A stretch of DNA of 64,000 nt from Anaerococcus urinomassiliensis (lineage in GTDB: Bacteria > Bacillota > Clostridia > Tissierellales > Peptoniphilaceae). A program made the translations under genes and the position numbers. Below are positions 54,338 to 62,753 of this stretch, piece after piece (the first letter of the stretch is position 1; each line of letters starts with the position of its first letter). Under the pieces are notes generated by a model. That model saw only the letters and a program-made list of their open reading frames with translations, did not search any database and had not been told where the DNA came from. The stretch spans positions 464 to 64,463 of the forward strand of contig NZ_LT635782.1 of assembly GCF_900128425.1 (NCBI RefSeq). Direction: 5' to 3'.

Positions 54338-55372
54338 ATGAAGAAAAAGAGCTTTTTAATATTAGCTTTAATATTATTATTATCATCTTGCTCATCAAGA
54401 GAAAAAAACCAAGTTGTTGTTTTTAACGCTGGAGAATATTTTGATTTGGATTTGATTCCTGAGTTTGAGAAAGAGACTGGGATTGATGTTATTTATGAAA
54501 CCTTTACTTCTGATGAAGAGATGTTTATAAAGTTATCCCAATCATCAAACAACTATGATGTGATTTTTCCGTCAGATTATATGGTAGAAAGACTTAAGAA
54601 AAACGATATGCTTGAAAAGATAGATTTTTCGAATGTACCTAATTTTAAATACGTGGAAGATAAGTACAAGGGCCTTGGCTTTGACCCTGAAAATGAATAC
54701 ACAGTCCCATATTTCACATCACATTTTGGCATAGTTTATAACAAGGACATCATCAAAGAACCTATAACTAAGTGGGCCGATCTTTGGAATCCTAAGTATA
54801 AGAATGAGATTATAATGTACGATTTGCCAAGGCTTTCTATGTCTGTTGCCCTACAAAAACTTGGCTATTCTATCAATACAACAAATATGAATGAAATTGA
54901 AGAAGCCAAAGAGGAGTTAATCAAGCAAAAGCCTTTGGTTTACGCTTATCTTACTGATGAGGCTAGGGATTTAGTTGTTCAAGGTGATGCAGCTATTACT
55001 GTTATGTATTCTGGGGATGCGCTTTTGATGCAAAGTCAAAATGAAAACCTTGAGTATGTAATCCCTGAGGAAGGAATGAACTTACAAGTAGACTCCATGG
55101 CAATTCCAAAGGGTGCCCAAAATAAGAAAAATGCTGAAATTTTTATAAATTATTTCACAGATCCAGATGTTTCTGCAAAGAATGCTGAGTGGATGGAAGG
55201 TTTTACTTCAGTTGTATCAGGAGTTAGAGAGCAATTGCCATCTTATATTGCTGATTCTGATATTGCATATCCAGATTTTGAAAAAATGCCAAAACTTGAG
55301 ATGTTCAAGGACCTAGAAGGATTTATGCAAGTTTATAACGACAAATGGGTTGAAGTCCTAGCAAGCTATTAA
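54338..55372 (+). CDS. potD: spermidine/putrescine-binding lipoprotein PotD
   Basis: 344 residues. Lipobox LSSC-SSR near residue 18, then the SBP_bac_8-type fold of PotD/PotF. Recognisable: VVFNAGEYFDLDLIPEFEKETGIDV, the PSDYMVERL ligand region and VPYFTSHFGIVYNKD. It captures polyamines outside the membrane. AAAGGAGG precedes the ATG. It is the first gene of potDABC here; in many bacteria potD is last. The non-coding inverted-repeat element lies directly upstream, and the promoter is not obvious. Confidence 0.92.
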   Translation: MKKKSFLILALILLLSSCSSREKNQVVVFNAGEYFDLDLIPEFEKETGIDVIYETFTSDEEMFIKLSQSSNNYDVIFPSDYMVERLKKNDMLEKIDFSNVPNFKYVEDKYKGLGFDPENEYTVPYFTSHFGIVYNKDIIKEPITKWADLWNPKYKNEIIMYDLPRLSMSVALQKLGYSINTTNMNEIEEAKEELIKQKPLVYAYLTDEARDLVVQGDAAITVMYSGDALLMQSQNENLEYVIPEEGMNLQVDSMAIPKGAQNKKNAEIFINYFTDPDVSAKNAEWMEGFTSVVSGVREQLPSYIADSDIAYPDFEKMPKLEMFKDLEGFMQVYNDKWVEVLASY

Positions 55373-55382
55373 AGGAGGGGAA

Positions 55383-56456
55383 ATGAGTCAAGTATTAAAT
55401 TTAGTTGGAATTAACAAAGAATTTGATGGCAAAAAGATCTTAAATGACATTAATCTATCAGTAGAAAGAGGAGAGTTTTTAACTTTAATAGGACCATCAG
55501 GATGTGGCAAGACAACAACTCTAAGAATAATTGGAGGTTTTGAAAAGCCAGATAGTGGAGAAGTGATATTTGAAGGTAAAGATATCTCAAAGCTCCCACC
55601 AAATGAGAGAAATATTAATACAGTTTTCCAAAACTACGCCCTTTTCCCTCACCTAAATGTATTCGACAATGTTGCCTTTGGCCTTAGGATAAAAAAAGTT
55701 TCTGAAAAGGAAATCAAAACAAAGGTTAAAAAGTCTCTGGCCTTGGTTGACTTGGAAAACTATGGAAATCGTGATATATCAAGGCTTTCTGGTGGGCAAA
55801 AACAAAGAGTTGCCATTGCCCGTGCCTTGGTAAATGAACCAGAGATTATTTTATTTGATGAACCTCTTGGAGCCCTTGACCTTAAACTTAGAAAAAGGAT
55901 GCAAATTGAACTAAAAAACATCCAAAAAGAAGTAGGGATCACCTTTATATATGTAACTCACGACCAGGAAGAAGCTCTTTCTATGTCAGATAAGATTGCT
56001 GTAATGAATAAGGGAATCATAGAGCAATATGGTACACCACAATATATTTACGAAGAGCCAGTTAATGCCTTTGTTGCAAATTTCCTTGGAGATTCAAATA
56101 TCTTTAGAGGAAAGATGGTCGATAGGTCAAAGGTTAGATTCCTAGACCACGAATTCCCATGTGTAGATAAGGTTATGCCTGGCAAAGATGTAAGTGTTAT
56201 GCTTCGACCAGAATATCTCTACCTATCAAATGATGCTAGCCTAAGGGGTGTTGTTGAGAATACAATGTTTAAGGGAACTTACTACAATATTAAAGTAAGT
56301 GGCGAAGATTATTCTATAAATGTCCACTATCCAGAAAATGTAGAGATAGGCAGTGAAGTAGGTGTAGCCATAGATCCTGATGCCATCCATGTCATGGAAG
56401 AGCCGACAATAGAGGCAGATCCTTATGACAACCCACTAGTTGAGGAGCCATCATGA
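55383..56456 (+). CDS. potA: spermidine/putrescine ABC transporter ATP-binding protein PotA
   Basis: 357 residues. ABC domain with Walker A GPSGCGKTT, VFQNYALFPHLNVFDNVAFG, signature LSGGQKQRV, Walker B IILFDEPLGALDLKLR and VTHDQEEALSMSD. A C-terminal TOBE regulatory domain (about 270-345, VMLRPEYLYLS) is typical of PotA. AAAGGAGGGG precedes the ATG. It overlaps potB by 4 bases. Confidence 0.94.
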   Translation: MSQVLNLVGINKEFDGKKILNDINLSVERGEFLTLIGPSGCGKTTTLRIIGGFEKPDSGEVIFEGKDISKLPPNERNINTVFQNYALFPHLNVFDNVAFGLRIKKVSEKEIKTKVKKSLALVDLENYGNRDISRLSGGQKQRVAIARALVNEPEIILFDEPLGALDLKLRKRMQIELKNIQKEVGITFIYVTHDQEEALSMSDKIAVMNKGIIEQYGTPQYIYEEPVNAFVANFLGDSNIFRGKMVDRSKVRFLDHEFPCVDKVMPGKDVSVMLRPEYLYLSNDASLRGVVENTMFKGTYYNIKVSGEDYSINVHYPENVEIGSEVGVAIDPDAIHVMEEPTIEADPYDNPLVEEPS

Positions 56457-57277
56457 AGAAATATTTAAATATTTACCTAGTTTGGGCAGGCGTTTTTATA
56501 ATATTGCCCCTAATATTGATTCTATTGTATTCATTTAACGGTTCAGAATCTATAGCCTTTGAAAACTTCACTTTTTCTTTTAGAAATTATCAGAGATTTT
56601 TTGAGCCAATTTACCTAAAAATGCTTGGGATAACCCTACTAATAGCTTTTTTGGCGACATTAGGTTGTTTATTGATAGGATATCCTGTTGCCTATATCAT
56701 TTCTAGAATGGATGAAAATGTGGCCTCATCATTAATCTTTGTATTCATAATGCCTATGTGGATAAATTTGCTCTTGAGGACCTATGGTTGGATTACACTT
56801 CTTGGGAGAAATGGTGTTTTGAATAGGTTTTTAGTAAGCCTTGGCATGGACCCATTTGGAATAATGTATACACCAACAGCAGTTGTCTTGGGTATGATTT
56901 ATGAATTTTTGCCATTTATGGTAATCCAAATTTATAATGCCCTTAGAAAAGTTGACCCAAACCTTATAGAAGCTGCCCTAGATTTAGGTGCTAATAGAAA
57001 AACAGTATTTAAAAAAGTAACCTTTCCGCTTTCACTTCCAGGAGTTTATACAGGAATTATAATGGTATTTATCCCTGCTATATCTACCTTTGTTGTATCA
57101 AATCTCTTGGGTGGACAAAAAGTTTATATGATAGGAAACCTCATAGACCAACAATTTACTTTCACTGGAAACTGGGGATTTGGATCGGCAACTGCAATAA
57201 TTCTAATGCTTATACTAATCTTGGCCCTTGCAGTTCAAAGAAGATTTGGTAGAGACTTAGAGGGGGATATAGTATGA
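56453..57277 (+). CDS. potB: spermidine/putrescine ABC transporter permease PotB
   Basis: 274 residues with six membrane helices. The permease coupling loop is EAALDLGANRKTVFKKVTFPLSLPG, and FIMPMWINLLLRTYGWITLLG is typical of PotB. It overlaps potA and potC by 4 bases each, so the operon is tightly coupled. GAGGAG lies upstream inside potA. Confidence 0.93.
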   Translation: MKKYLNIYLVWAGVFIILPLILILLYSFNGSESIAFENFTFSFRNYQRFFEPIYLKMLGITLLIAFLATLGCLLIGYPVAYIISRMDENVASSLIFVFIMPMWINLLLRTYGWITLLGRNGVLNRFLVSLGMDPFGIMYTPTAVVLGMIYEFLPFMVIQIYNALRKVDPNLIEAALDLGANRKTVFKKVTFPLSLPGVYTGIIMVFIPAISTFVVSNLLGGQKVYMIGNLIDQQFTFTGNWGFGSATAIILMLILILALAVQRRFGRDLEGDIV

Positions 57278-58071
57278 GAAAATTTCTAGCACGATTTTAC
57301 ACTAGTCTCGTATTTTTATTTTTGTACGCTCCGATTGTAGTAATGATTGTCTTTTCCTTTAATGACAGCAAACTACGTGGTCGCTGGGTTGGTTTTACAA
57401 GCGATTGGTATGTAGAATTATTTTCTAATCCTGAGATAATAGGAGCTGTAAGAACTACACTAATAGTGGCTATAGCTGCGACAATAATTGCTACAATAAT
57501 AGGAACATTGTCAGCTATTGGCATATCAGAACTACGTGGGAAACGCAAGAATATGATATTAAATATTAACTATTTGCCAGTTTTAAACCCTGATATCATC
57601 ACAGCCATATCTCTTATGGGCCTATATGGTTTCCTAAGGATGGAACTAGGGTACATTACTATGATTTTATCCCACATTATGTTTTGTATACCTTATGTTG
57701 TTTTGACAGTTTTGCCGGCAGTAGAAGCTATGGATAAAAATATCATAGAAGCCGCCCTAGATCTTGGGGCAACTCCAGCATATGCTATAAGAAAAGTTTT
57801 GATACCAAATATTAAAAATGGGATTTTGGCTGGAGCCTTGATATCTTTTACCCTATCAATTGATGACTTTGCCATATCCTATTTCACGTCAGGAAATGGC
57901 GTATCTAACCTATCTATGACTATATATGGCATGGCAAGACGTGGCATTAATCCATCTATCAACGCCCTATCGACAATAATATTTGTCATAGTATTTATAT
58001 TCTTGTTTTTACAAAATAGGAAAGTCATCTTTGGCAAGAGTAAAGAAAACCCATCATATATGCCAGTATAG
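57274..58071 (+). CDS. potC: spermidine/putrescine ABC transporter permease PotC
   Basis: 265 residues with six membrane helices. Coupling loop EAALDLGATPAYAIRKVLIPNIKNG; FSLNDSKL-like and FTLSIDDFAISYFTSGNG segments are typical of PotC. Its stop codon lies two bases before the -35 box of the rplM promoter, so the two operons abut. No terminator separates them, and pot read-through into rplM is possible. Confidence 0.93.
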   Translation: MRKFLARFYTSLVFLFLYAPIVVMIVFSFNDSKLRGRWVGFTSDWYVELFSNPEIIGAVRTTLIVAIAATIIATIIGTLSAIGISELRGKRKNMILNINYLPVLNPDIITAISLMGLYGFLRMELGYITMILSHIMFCIPYVVLTVLPAVEAMDKNIIEAALDLGATPAYAIRKVLIPNIKNGILAGALISFTLSIDDFAISYFTSGNGVSNLSMTIYGMARRGINPSINALSTIIFVIVFIFLFLQNRKVIFGKSKENPSYMPV

Positions 58072-58072
58072 C

Positions 58073-58101
58073 TTGACAAAAAGCTTAATATATAGTAATA
58101 T
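58073..58101 (+). promoter_or_regulatory. promoter of rplM-rpsI
   Basis: TTGACA at 58073-58078, 17-base spacer, TAATAT at 58096-58101. Confidence 0.75.
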
Positions 58102-58107
58102 ATATCA

Positions 58108-58259
58108 GTCGATTATAAAGTTTCTTCTTATGAAACTTTTCGATCAAATCGCGCTTCCTGTAAGCGATTTTAAAAACAAATGTCAGGACGAGTACAGCCG
58201 CCACCTATCAGCTGCGGTGTCTAAATATGATAGGCGAAAATTTTATAGGAGGAATATTG
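58108..58259 (+). promoter_or_regulatory. rplM 5' leader (ribosomal protein L13 leader candidate)
   Basis: A structured untranslated leader of about 150 bases. Hairpins AAAGTTTC/GAAACTTT (58117-58139), AAATCGC/GCGATTT (58146-58170) and CCTATCA/TGATAGG (58204-58234) precede the ribosome binding site. L13 leaders are known in Firmicutes and mediate autoregulation; assignment here rests on position and structure. Confidence 0.6.
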
Positions 58260-58700
58260 ATGAAATATCAAAAAACTTACACACCTAGCGCATCAAACAT
58301 CGATAGAAAATGGTATGTTGTAGATGCACAAGACATGGTGCTAGGTAGATTGGCTAGCCAAGTTGCAGCAATTTTAAGAGGAAAACACAAAGCTACATTT
58401 ACTCCAAATATGGATACTGGAGATTATGTAATTGTAGTAAACGCTGAAAAAATCAGACTTACTGGTAACAAAAAAAACCAAAAAGAATACAAGAGATATT
58501 CAGGTTACACAGGTGGATTAAAAATCACAAAATACCAAGATATGATGGCAAAACACCCAGAAAGAATCGTTGAACATGCAGTAGTTGGCATGCTACCACA
58601 CAACAAATTAGGTCGCCAAATGGCTAAAAAACTTAGAGTAGTAGTAGGACCAGAGCATAATCACGAAGCTCAAATGCCTGAAAAATTGGAATTAAAGTAA
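58260..58700 (+). CDS. rplM: 50S ribosomal protein L13
   Basis: 146 residues, typical L13 length. Family sequence is plain: [38 protein letters not shown], and [15 protein letters not shown] near the end. The ATG at 58260 follows AGGAGG; an upstream in-frame ATG at 58227 lies within the leader hairpin and is rejected. Ten bases upstream of rpsI, the standard pairing. Confidence 0.97.
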   Translation: MKYQKTYTPSASNIDRKWYVVDAQDMVLGRLASQVAAILRGKHKATFTPNMDTGDYVIVVNAEKIRLTGNKKNQKEYKRYSGYTGGLKITKYQDMMAKHPERIVEHAVVGMLPHNKLGRQMAKKLRVVVGPEHNHEAQMPEKLELK

Positions 58701-58710
58701 GGAGATTTAA

Positions 58711-59103
58711 ATGGCAGATACAATTATTCAATCAACCGGACGTAGAAAATCTTCTGTTGCTAGAGTAACAATGAGACCAGGCAGCGGAAATATCGTAATA
58801 AACGGGCGTGATTTAGACAATTACTTTGACTTTGAAACATTAAAAATTATAGTAAAATCACCACTTAAGCTAACAGAAAATGAAAACAGTTATGACATCA
58901 AAGTTAATGTTAACGGTGGTGGATACAATGGTCAAGCTGGAGCAATCAGACATGCTATTGCAAGAGCTTTACTAGAAGTAAACCCTGACTATAGACAAGC
59001 TCTAAAAAGAGCAGGTTTTCTTACTCGTGACCCACGTAAAAAAGAAAGATACAAATTTGGTCAAAAGAAGGCAAGAAAATCTTCACAATTCTCAAAGAGA
59101 TAA
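58711..59103 (+). CDS. rpsI: 30S ribosomal protein S9
   Basis: 130 residues. [19 protein letters not shown] at the start, [19 protein letters not shown] in the middle and the basic tail [12 protein letters not shown] that reaches the P-site tRNA. AAGGAG precedes the ATG. A strong terminator follows. Confidence 0.97.
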   Translation: MADTIIQSTGRRKSSVARVTMRPGSGNIVINGRDLDNYFDFETLKIIVKSPLKLTENENSYDIKVNVNGGGYNGQAGAIRHAIARALLEVNPDYRQALKRAGFLTRDPRKKERYKFGQKKARKSSQFSKR

Positions 59104-59119
59104 TATTACAAAAATCACG

Positions 59120-59147
59120 AGCACATACAAGTTATGTGCTTTTTTTA
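59120..59147 (+). terminator. Rho-independent terminator of rplM-rpsI
   Basis: AGCACATA/TATGTGCT stem with a five-base loop and a T run. Confidence 0.92.
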
Positions 59148-59176
59148 TGAGAAAATATAATGGTATAATTTAAACT

Positions 59177-59824
59177 ATGAATAATATAAATTACAACCTT
59201 GAAATGGGAAAGATAATAGAAAAGAATAAAAAAGCTGGGATAAAGCCTAAACTTTTGATGCAAGTTTGTTGTGCCCCCTGTTCGACTACGGTTATGTATA
59301 GGATAAAGGATGATTTTGATATAGATATGTACTATTACAATCCTATGATATATCCAGCAAGCGAGCTTCTTAAGAGGACAAGAGAAGTAGCTAAGCTTTC
59401 TAAGCGCATGGGACTAGAAGCGAATCTCATAGTTCCAGAAAATGATATAAGAGATTTCTATGACATAGCAAAAATTAGAAAGGAAACCCCTGAAGGAGGC
59501 ATGGCTTGCTATGCTTGTTATAAGCTTAGGCTCGAAGAAACAGCCAAGTATGCCAAAGAAAAGAACTACGATTATTTTTGTACGACCTTATCCATATCAC
59601 CATACAAAAATTCCAAATGGATCAATGAGATAGGCAAAGATTTGGAAGAAAAATATAAGATCAAATACTTATATTCTGATTTCAAAAAAAGAAATGGCTA
59701 TAAGATGTCCATAGATTTATCAAAAAAATATGACTTATACAGGCAATCTTATTGTGGTTGTGTATTTTCCTACAATGAGATTAAAGAGTACAAAAAAGAG
59801 ATAAATAATACTACAGATGATTAA
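59177..59824 (+). CDS. queH: epoxyqueuosine reductase QueH
   Basis: 215 residues. The QueH (former DUF208) cysteine set is complete: C31-C32-x-x-C35 (VCCAPCS), C111 and C114 (ACYACY) and C193/C195 (YCGC), which hold the 4Fe-4S cluster and a second metal. It performs the last step of queuosine synthesis in tRNA. TATAAT at 59164-59169 sits seven bases before the ATG and no Shine-Dalgarno sequence is seen, so the message may be leaderless. No other queuosine genes are near, suggesting salvage or a distant pathway. The stop lies inside the following terminator. Confidence 0.93.
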   Translation: MNNINYNLEMGKIIEKNKKAGIKPKLLMQVCCAPCSTTVMYRIKDDFDIDMYYYNPMIYPASELLKRTREVAKLSKRMGLEANLIVPENDIRDFYDIAKIRKETPEGGMACYACYKLRLEETAKYAKEKNYDYFCTTLSISPYKNSKWINEIGKDLEEKYKIKYLYSDFKKRNGYKMSIDLSKKYDLYRQSYCGCVFSYNEIKEYKKEINNTTDD

Positions 59825-59842
59825 AATCTGTGGTATTTTTTT
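59808..59842 (+). terminator. Rho-independent terminator overlapping the queH stop
   Basis: ATACTACAGAT pairs with ATCTGTGGTAT, then a T run; the left arm is within the last codons of queH. Confidence 0.85.
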
Positions 59843-59888
59843 CTTATAATGGGTATTTGTATAATAACATAAGAAGAGGAAGTTTGTC

Positions 59889-60200
59889 ATGAAAAATGTA
59901 TCTTTAATTAAGAAAATAGAATTTAGAGAAAATTCTGGAGAAATCTATCCTGTTACTATTGATATAGGATCCGCTTTCGACAGAGATGGGATAACAGAAG
60001 TTTATTCCAAAATTAAAGATAAGAGTTTGCTTTCCGAAGACTCTCTTGTTTTAGGTGAAAATACCTTTACAATACAGGTCCTCTTGGAAAATATTCCCAA
60101 AATAGCAAAAATTTTATTGGATAATAACTTACCTTTTTATGGAATATACGTTCTGTATGACAATTTTTTAGAAATTAATGAAGGAGATAAAAATGAGTGA
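59889..60200 (+). CDS. uncharacterised small protein upstream of ferritin
   Basis: 103 residues, soluble, acidic C-terminus, no motif I know. Its end overlaps the ferritin start by 8 bases and supplies that gene's ribosome binding site (GAAGGAG), so they are co-translated and may share a role in iron handling. AGAGGAAG lies 11 bases ahead of the ATG. Confidence 0.65.
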   Translation: MKNVSLIKKIEFRENSGEIYPVTIDIGSAFDRDGITEVYSKIKDKSLLSEDSLVLGENTFTIQVLLENIPKIAKILLDNNLPFYGIYVLYDNFLEINEGDKNE

Positions 60201-60702
60201 AAATGTATTAGATTTATTAAATGAACAAATGAACTTTGAGTATGAATCAGCTTATTTATACAAGGCTATGAGTGCTTATACCGATGATTTAGACCTAGAT
60301 GGATTCACATCATGGCTTGATATCCAAGTTGAAGAAGAAATAATGCATGGAGAAGGCATGAGAAAATTCCTTCAATCAGTTGGATACAAACCACACTATA
60401 CATCAATTAGCGAACCAAAATCTGAATACAGCAGTGTAACAGAAGTTATAAAAGAAGCCCTAGAACATGAAAAAGAAGTAACAAGAAGAATTACCCACAT
60501 AGCTGATCTTGCACGTGAAAATGATCATCGTGTATTCTCATTTATCCAATGGTATATCGATGAGCAAGTTGAAGAAGAAGAAAACTTCACAAAAATGCTA
60601 ACAAGACTAGAAAGAATTGGAGATGACTGGCATTCAGTTTATATGTTAGATAATGAACTAGGCAAGAGAGGACCAGCAGAAGCTCCTGATATAAATCTAT
60701 AA
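60193..60702 (+). CDS. bacterial ferritin (FtnA-like)
   Basis: 169 residues. A four-helix bundle with ferroxidase residues in EQMNFEYESAYLYKAMSAY and DIQVEEEIMHGEGMRKFL, plus IQWYIDEQVEEEENFTKML. It oxidises Fe2+ and stores it as a mineral in a 24-subunit shell. The start at 60193 follows AAGGAG at 60180-60185; the longer in-frame ATG at 60178 precedes this site. It fits with the oxygen-defence genes elsewhere in the window. Confidence 0.93.
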   Translation: MSENVLDLLNEQMNFEYESAYLYKAMSAYTDDLDLDGFTSWLDIQVEEEIMHGEGMRKFLQSVGYKPHYTSISEPKSEYSSVTEVIKEALEHEKEVTRRITHIADLARENDHRVFSFIQWYIDEQVEEEENFTKMLTRLERIGDDWHSVYMLDNELGKRGPAEAPDINL

Positions 60703-60706
60703 AAAT

Positions 60707-61420
60707 ATGAAAAAAACAATTTCTAACTCAAGCTTAGTAGCAGAAGTAAATACCAATGGTGGATACATTGACTCACTTAAGCTAGGAGATAAGCTAATAT
60801 TTTTCCCAAAAGTAATGGTGAAAATTGGCGATGAATTGAAAGTTAGAGGGGGCATGCACGTGTGTGCCCCTAATTTTAGTGCTGATAAGATCTTTAATAA
60901 ACTTCCTTCCCATGGTTTTTGTAGGGATAGGGATTGGAAAATAGAAGATTCAAATGATTCTGCCATAAGACTTTCTCTTTCTATAGAAGGCGAAGGTGAC
61001 TATGAAGATGTTTTGTTCAAACTTTCCTATGAACTTGTTGAAAAGTCCTTATTTGCGACCGTAAAAATAGAAAACAATAGCTCAAGTGATAAGATAATTG
61101 CACCAGCATTTCATCCTTATTTTTATGCTAATCATGATGATTTTGTGATAGATGATATACAAATAAACAAAGATGACTTGCCAAATAGCATCTATAGCAA
61201 ATCTAATTCTCAAGGATTTAGGGCAAACGGCAATCACATCATGGTAAAAGGGATTACAAATGTAAATGAATTTGTATTTTGGACAGACTTTAAGGGCGAT
61301 TATATTTGTGTAGAACCGACATATAATTCGATAGCATTTTCAGATAAAAATAAGCAAACTTATAAATTGGGCCCAGGAAATGAATTTGAATTAAAAATCG
61401 AAATAAAAATTCTTGATTAA
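60707..61420 (+). CDS. aldose 1-epimerase family protein
   Basis: 237 residues, shorter than GalM and closer to the hexose-6-phosphate mutarotase-like group. Conserved bits: GGMHVCAPNFS, LPSHGFCRDRDW (substrate histidine region), APAFHPYFYAN (catalytic histidine) and FVFWTDFKGDYICVEP (conserved glutamate). It interconverts anomers of sugars in the cytosol. No ribosome binding site is seen; it starts 4 bases after the ferritin stop, so it depends on coupling. Confidence 0.85.
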   Translation: MKKTISNSSLVAEVNTNGGYIDSLKLGDKLIFFPKVMVKIGDELKVRGGMHVCAPNFSADKIFNKLPSHGFCRDRDWKIEDSNDSAIRLSLSIEGEGDYEDVLFKLSYELVEKSLFATVKIENNSSSDKIIAPAFHPYFYANHDDFVIDDIQINKDDLPNSIYSKSNSQGFRANGNHIMVKGITNVNEFVFWTDFKGDYICVEPTYNSIAFSDKNKQTYKLGPGNEFELKIEIKILD

Positions 61421-61445
61421 GTTTATATATATTTTAATATATATG

Positions 61446-61472
61446 TTGACATATTTTAAAATGTGGTATAAT
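61446..61472 (+). promoter_or_regulatory. promoter of the small membrane protein gene
   Basis: TTGACA at 61446-61451 and TATAAT at 61467-61472, with a short 15-base spacer; a TAATAA two bases later gives a 17-base spacer. Confidence 0.6.
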
Positions 61473-61510
61473 AATATTAAGAAATTTAAACTACTCGAAG
61501 GGAGAATGAA

Positions 61511-61786
61511 ATGCTTACAACAATTTTGTTTTTAATAGCAGGTGGACTAATATGTGCATTTGTTTTTAAAATTATATTTGCTATTCTAGGTTTTGTCCTA
61601 AGGCTTGTTGGTGGTGTCTTACTACTACCATTTTTAATGATTGCTGGCATTTTGTTAATACCTTTAGCAATACTAGGATTGGGCATAGGCCTAATAATAA
61701 AATTATTACCAATAATCCTTTTAGGAGGAGCAGGATACTTTCTCTACCAAAAGTTTGCTGGTCAAGGTAAATATTGGTACAAGTAA
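61511..61786 (+). CDS. small hydrophobic membrane protein
   Basis: 91 residues, nearly all hydrophobic (Leu, Ile, Gly), with three likely membrane helices and a short polar tail (YQKFAGQGKYWYK). Family unknown. AAGGGAG lies upstream of the ATG. It has its own promoter and terminator, so it is a single gene; a membrane stress role is possible but not shown. Confidence 0.7.
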   Translation: MLTTILFLIAGGLICAFVFKIIFAILGFVLRLVGGVLLLPFLMIAGILLIPLAILGLGIGLIIKLLPIILLGGAGYFLYQKFAGQGKYWYK

Positions 61787-61792
61787 AATATA

Positions 61793-61823
61793 GCCGCTGC
61801 AATTTATAATTGTGGCGGTTTTT
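61793..61823 (+). terminator. Rho-independent terminator
   Basis: CCGC..CAATT pairs with AATTG..GCGG, followed by five T. Confidence 0.82.
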
Positions 61824-61944
61824 ATCTGCCTAAATTAGGGAAATAGTTTAAAATCAAATCCGTACTATAAGCTTGTTTTCGGTTTTTATTTATGATTTAT
61901 AAAGTAATAATTTGTTGTATAGTAATTATATTGAGGTGAATAAA

Positions 61945-62490
61945 TTGGAAAATTTAGACAAAATACATAAACAAGTACACAAGGCCCTCCTAGAAGTTAT
62001 TGATGCTTCTGGTATTGGGGAAGATGATATATTAGTCCTAGGTGGCTCCACTAGTGAGGTTGTAGGTGGCAAGATTGGTAAGGATTCTTCACTGGAAGTT
62101 GGAGAAGCTATTATAGATGAGTTTTTGCTAATTCTTAATGAAAGAAAAATTAATTTGGCAGTTCAAGGCTGTGAGCACATCAACCGTGCCTTAGTAGTAG
62201 AAAAAGAAGTGGCCAAAGCAAACAATCTAGAGATAGTAAGCGTAATTCCGGCCCTCCACGCAGGAGGGGCAATGAGCCTTGCAGCCTACCAAAAAATGCA
62301 AAATCCTGTCATGGTAGAACATATTGTAGCTAGAGCAGGCATAGACATAGGAGATACAGAAATAGGCATGCACGTAAAATTCGTCCAAGTTCCACTAAGG
62401 CTAAAAGAAAAACATATTGGAAAAGCAAGAGTTACAGCCCTAAAATCCAGACCAAAACTAATTGGTGGACAGCGTGCAATATATAAGTAG
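61945..62490 (+). CDS. UPF0340 / TIGR01440 family protein (YwlG-like)
   Basis: 181 residues. The family hallmarks are [32 protein letters not shown] and [16 protein letters not shown], ending in [13 protein letters not shown]. It is a soluble protein of unknown function, widespread in Firmicutes. The start is TTG at 61945, since GAGGTG lies seven bases upstream; the frame is open further up to 61912 but without a ribosome binding site. A terminator follows. Confidence 0.88.
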   Translation: MENLDKIHKQVHKALLEVIDASGIGEDDILVLGGSTSEVVGGKIGKDSSLEVGEAIIDEFLLILNERKINLAVQGCEHINRALVVEKEVAKANNLEIVSVIPALHAGGAMSLAAYQKMQNPVMVEHIVARAGIDIGDTEIGMHVKFVQVPLRLKEKHIGKARVTALKSRPKLIGGQRAIYK

Positions 62491-62497
62491 ATTTTAA

Positions 62498-62525
62498 ACA
62501 TCTTAGATTTTTCTAAGGTGTTTTT
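62498..62525 (+). terminator. Rho-independent terminator
   Basis: ACATCTTAGA pairs with TCTAAGGTGT around a TTTT loop, followed by T5. Confidence 0.85.
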
Positions 62526-62753
62526 ATTATGTATATTTTTGGCCATAGTCTTAAGATAAATTTAATAAATTTTAAAAAACTTATAAAATAATGGGCTGAA
62601 CCCATAAATCAAAATACTTATTGAAATTTTAAATATTAATAAAATTTTACAAAAAAAACGATCTTCTTAAAGATAATTTTACATTTTCCGAATTTATAGT
62701 TCATAAATACTAGTTATTATATGAATTAGAAAGTATAAAGGAGGATTCAGCTA

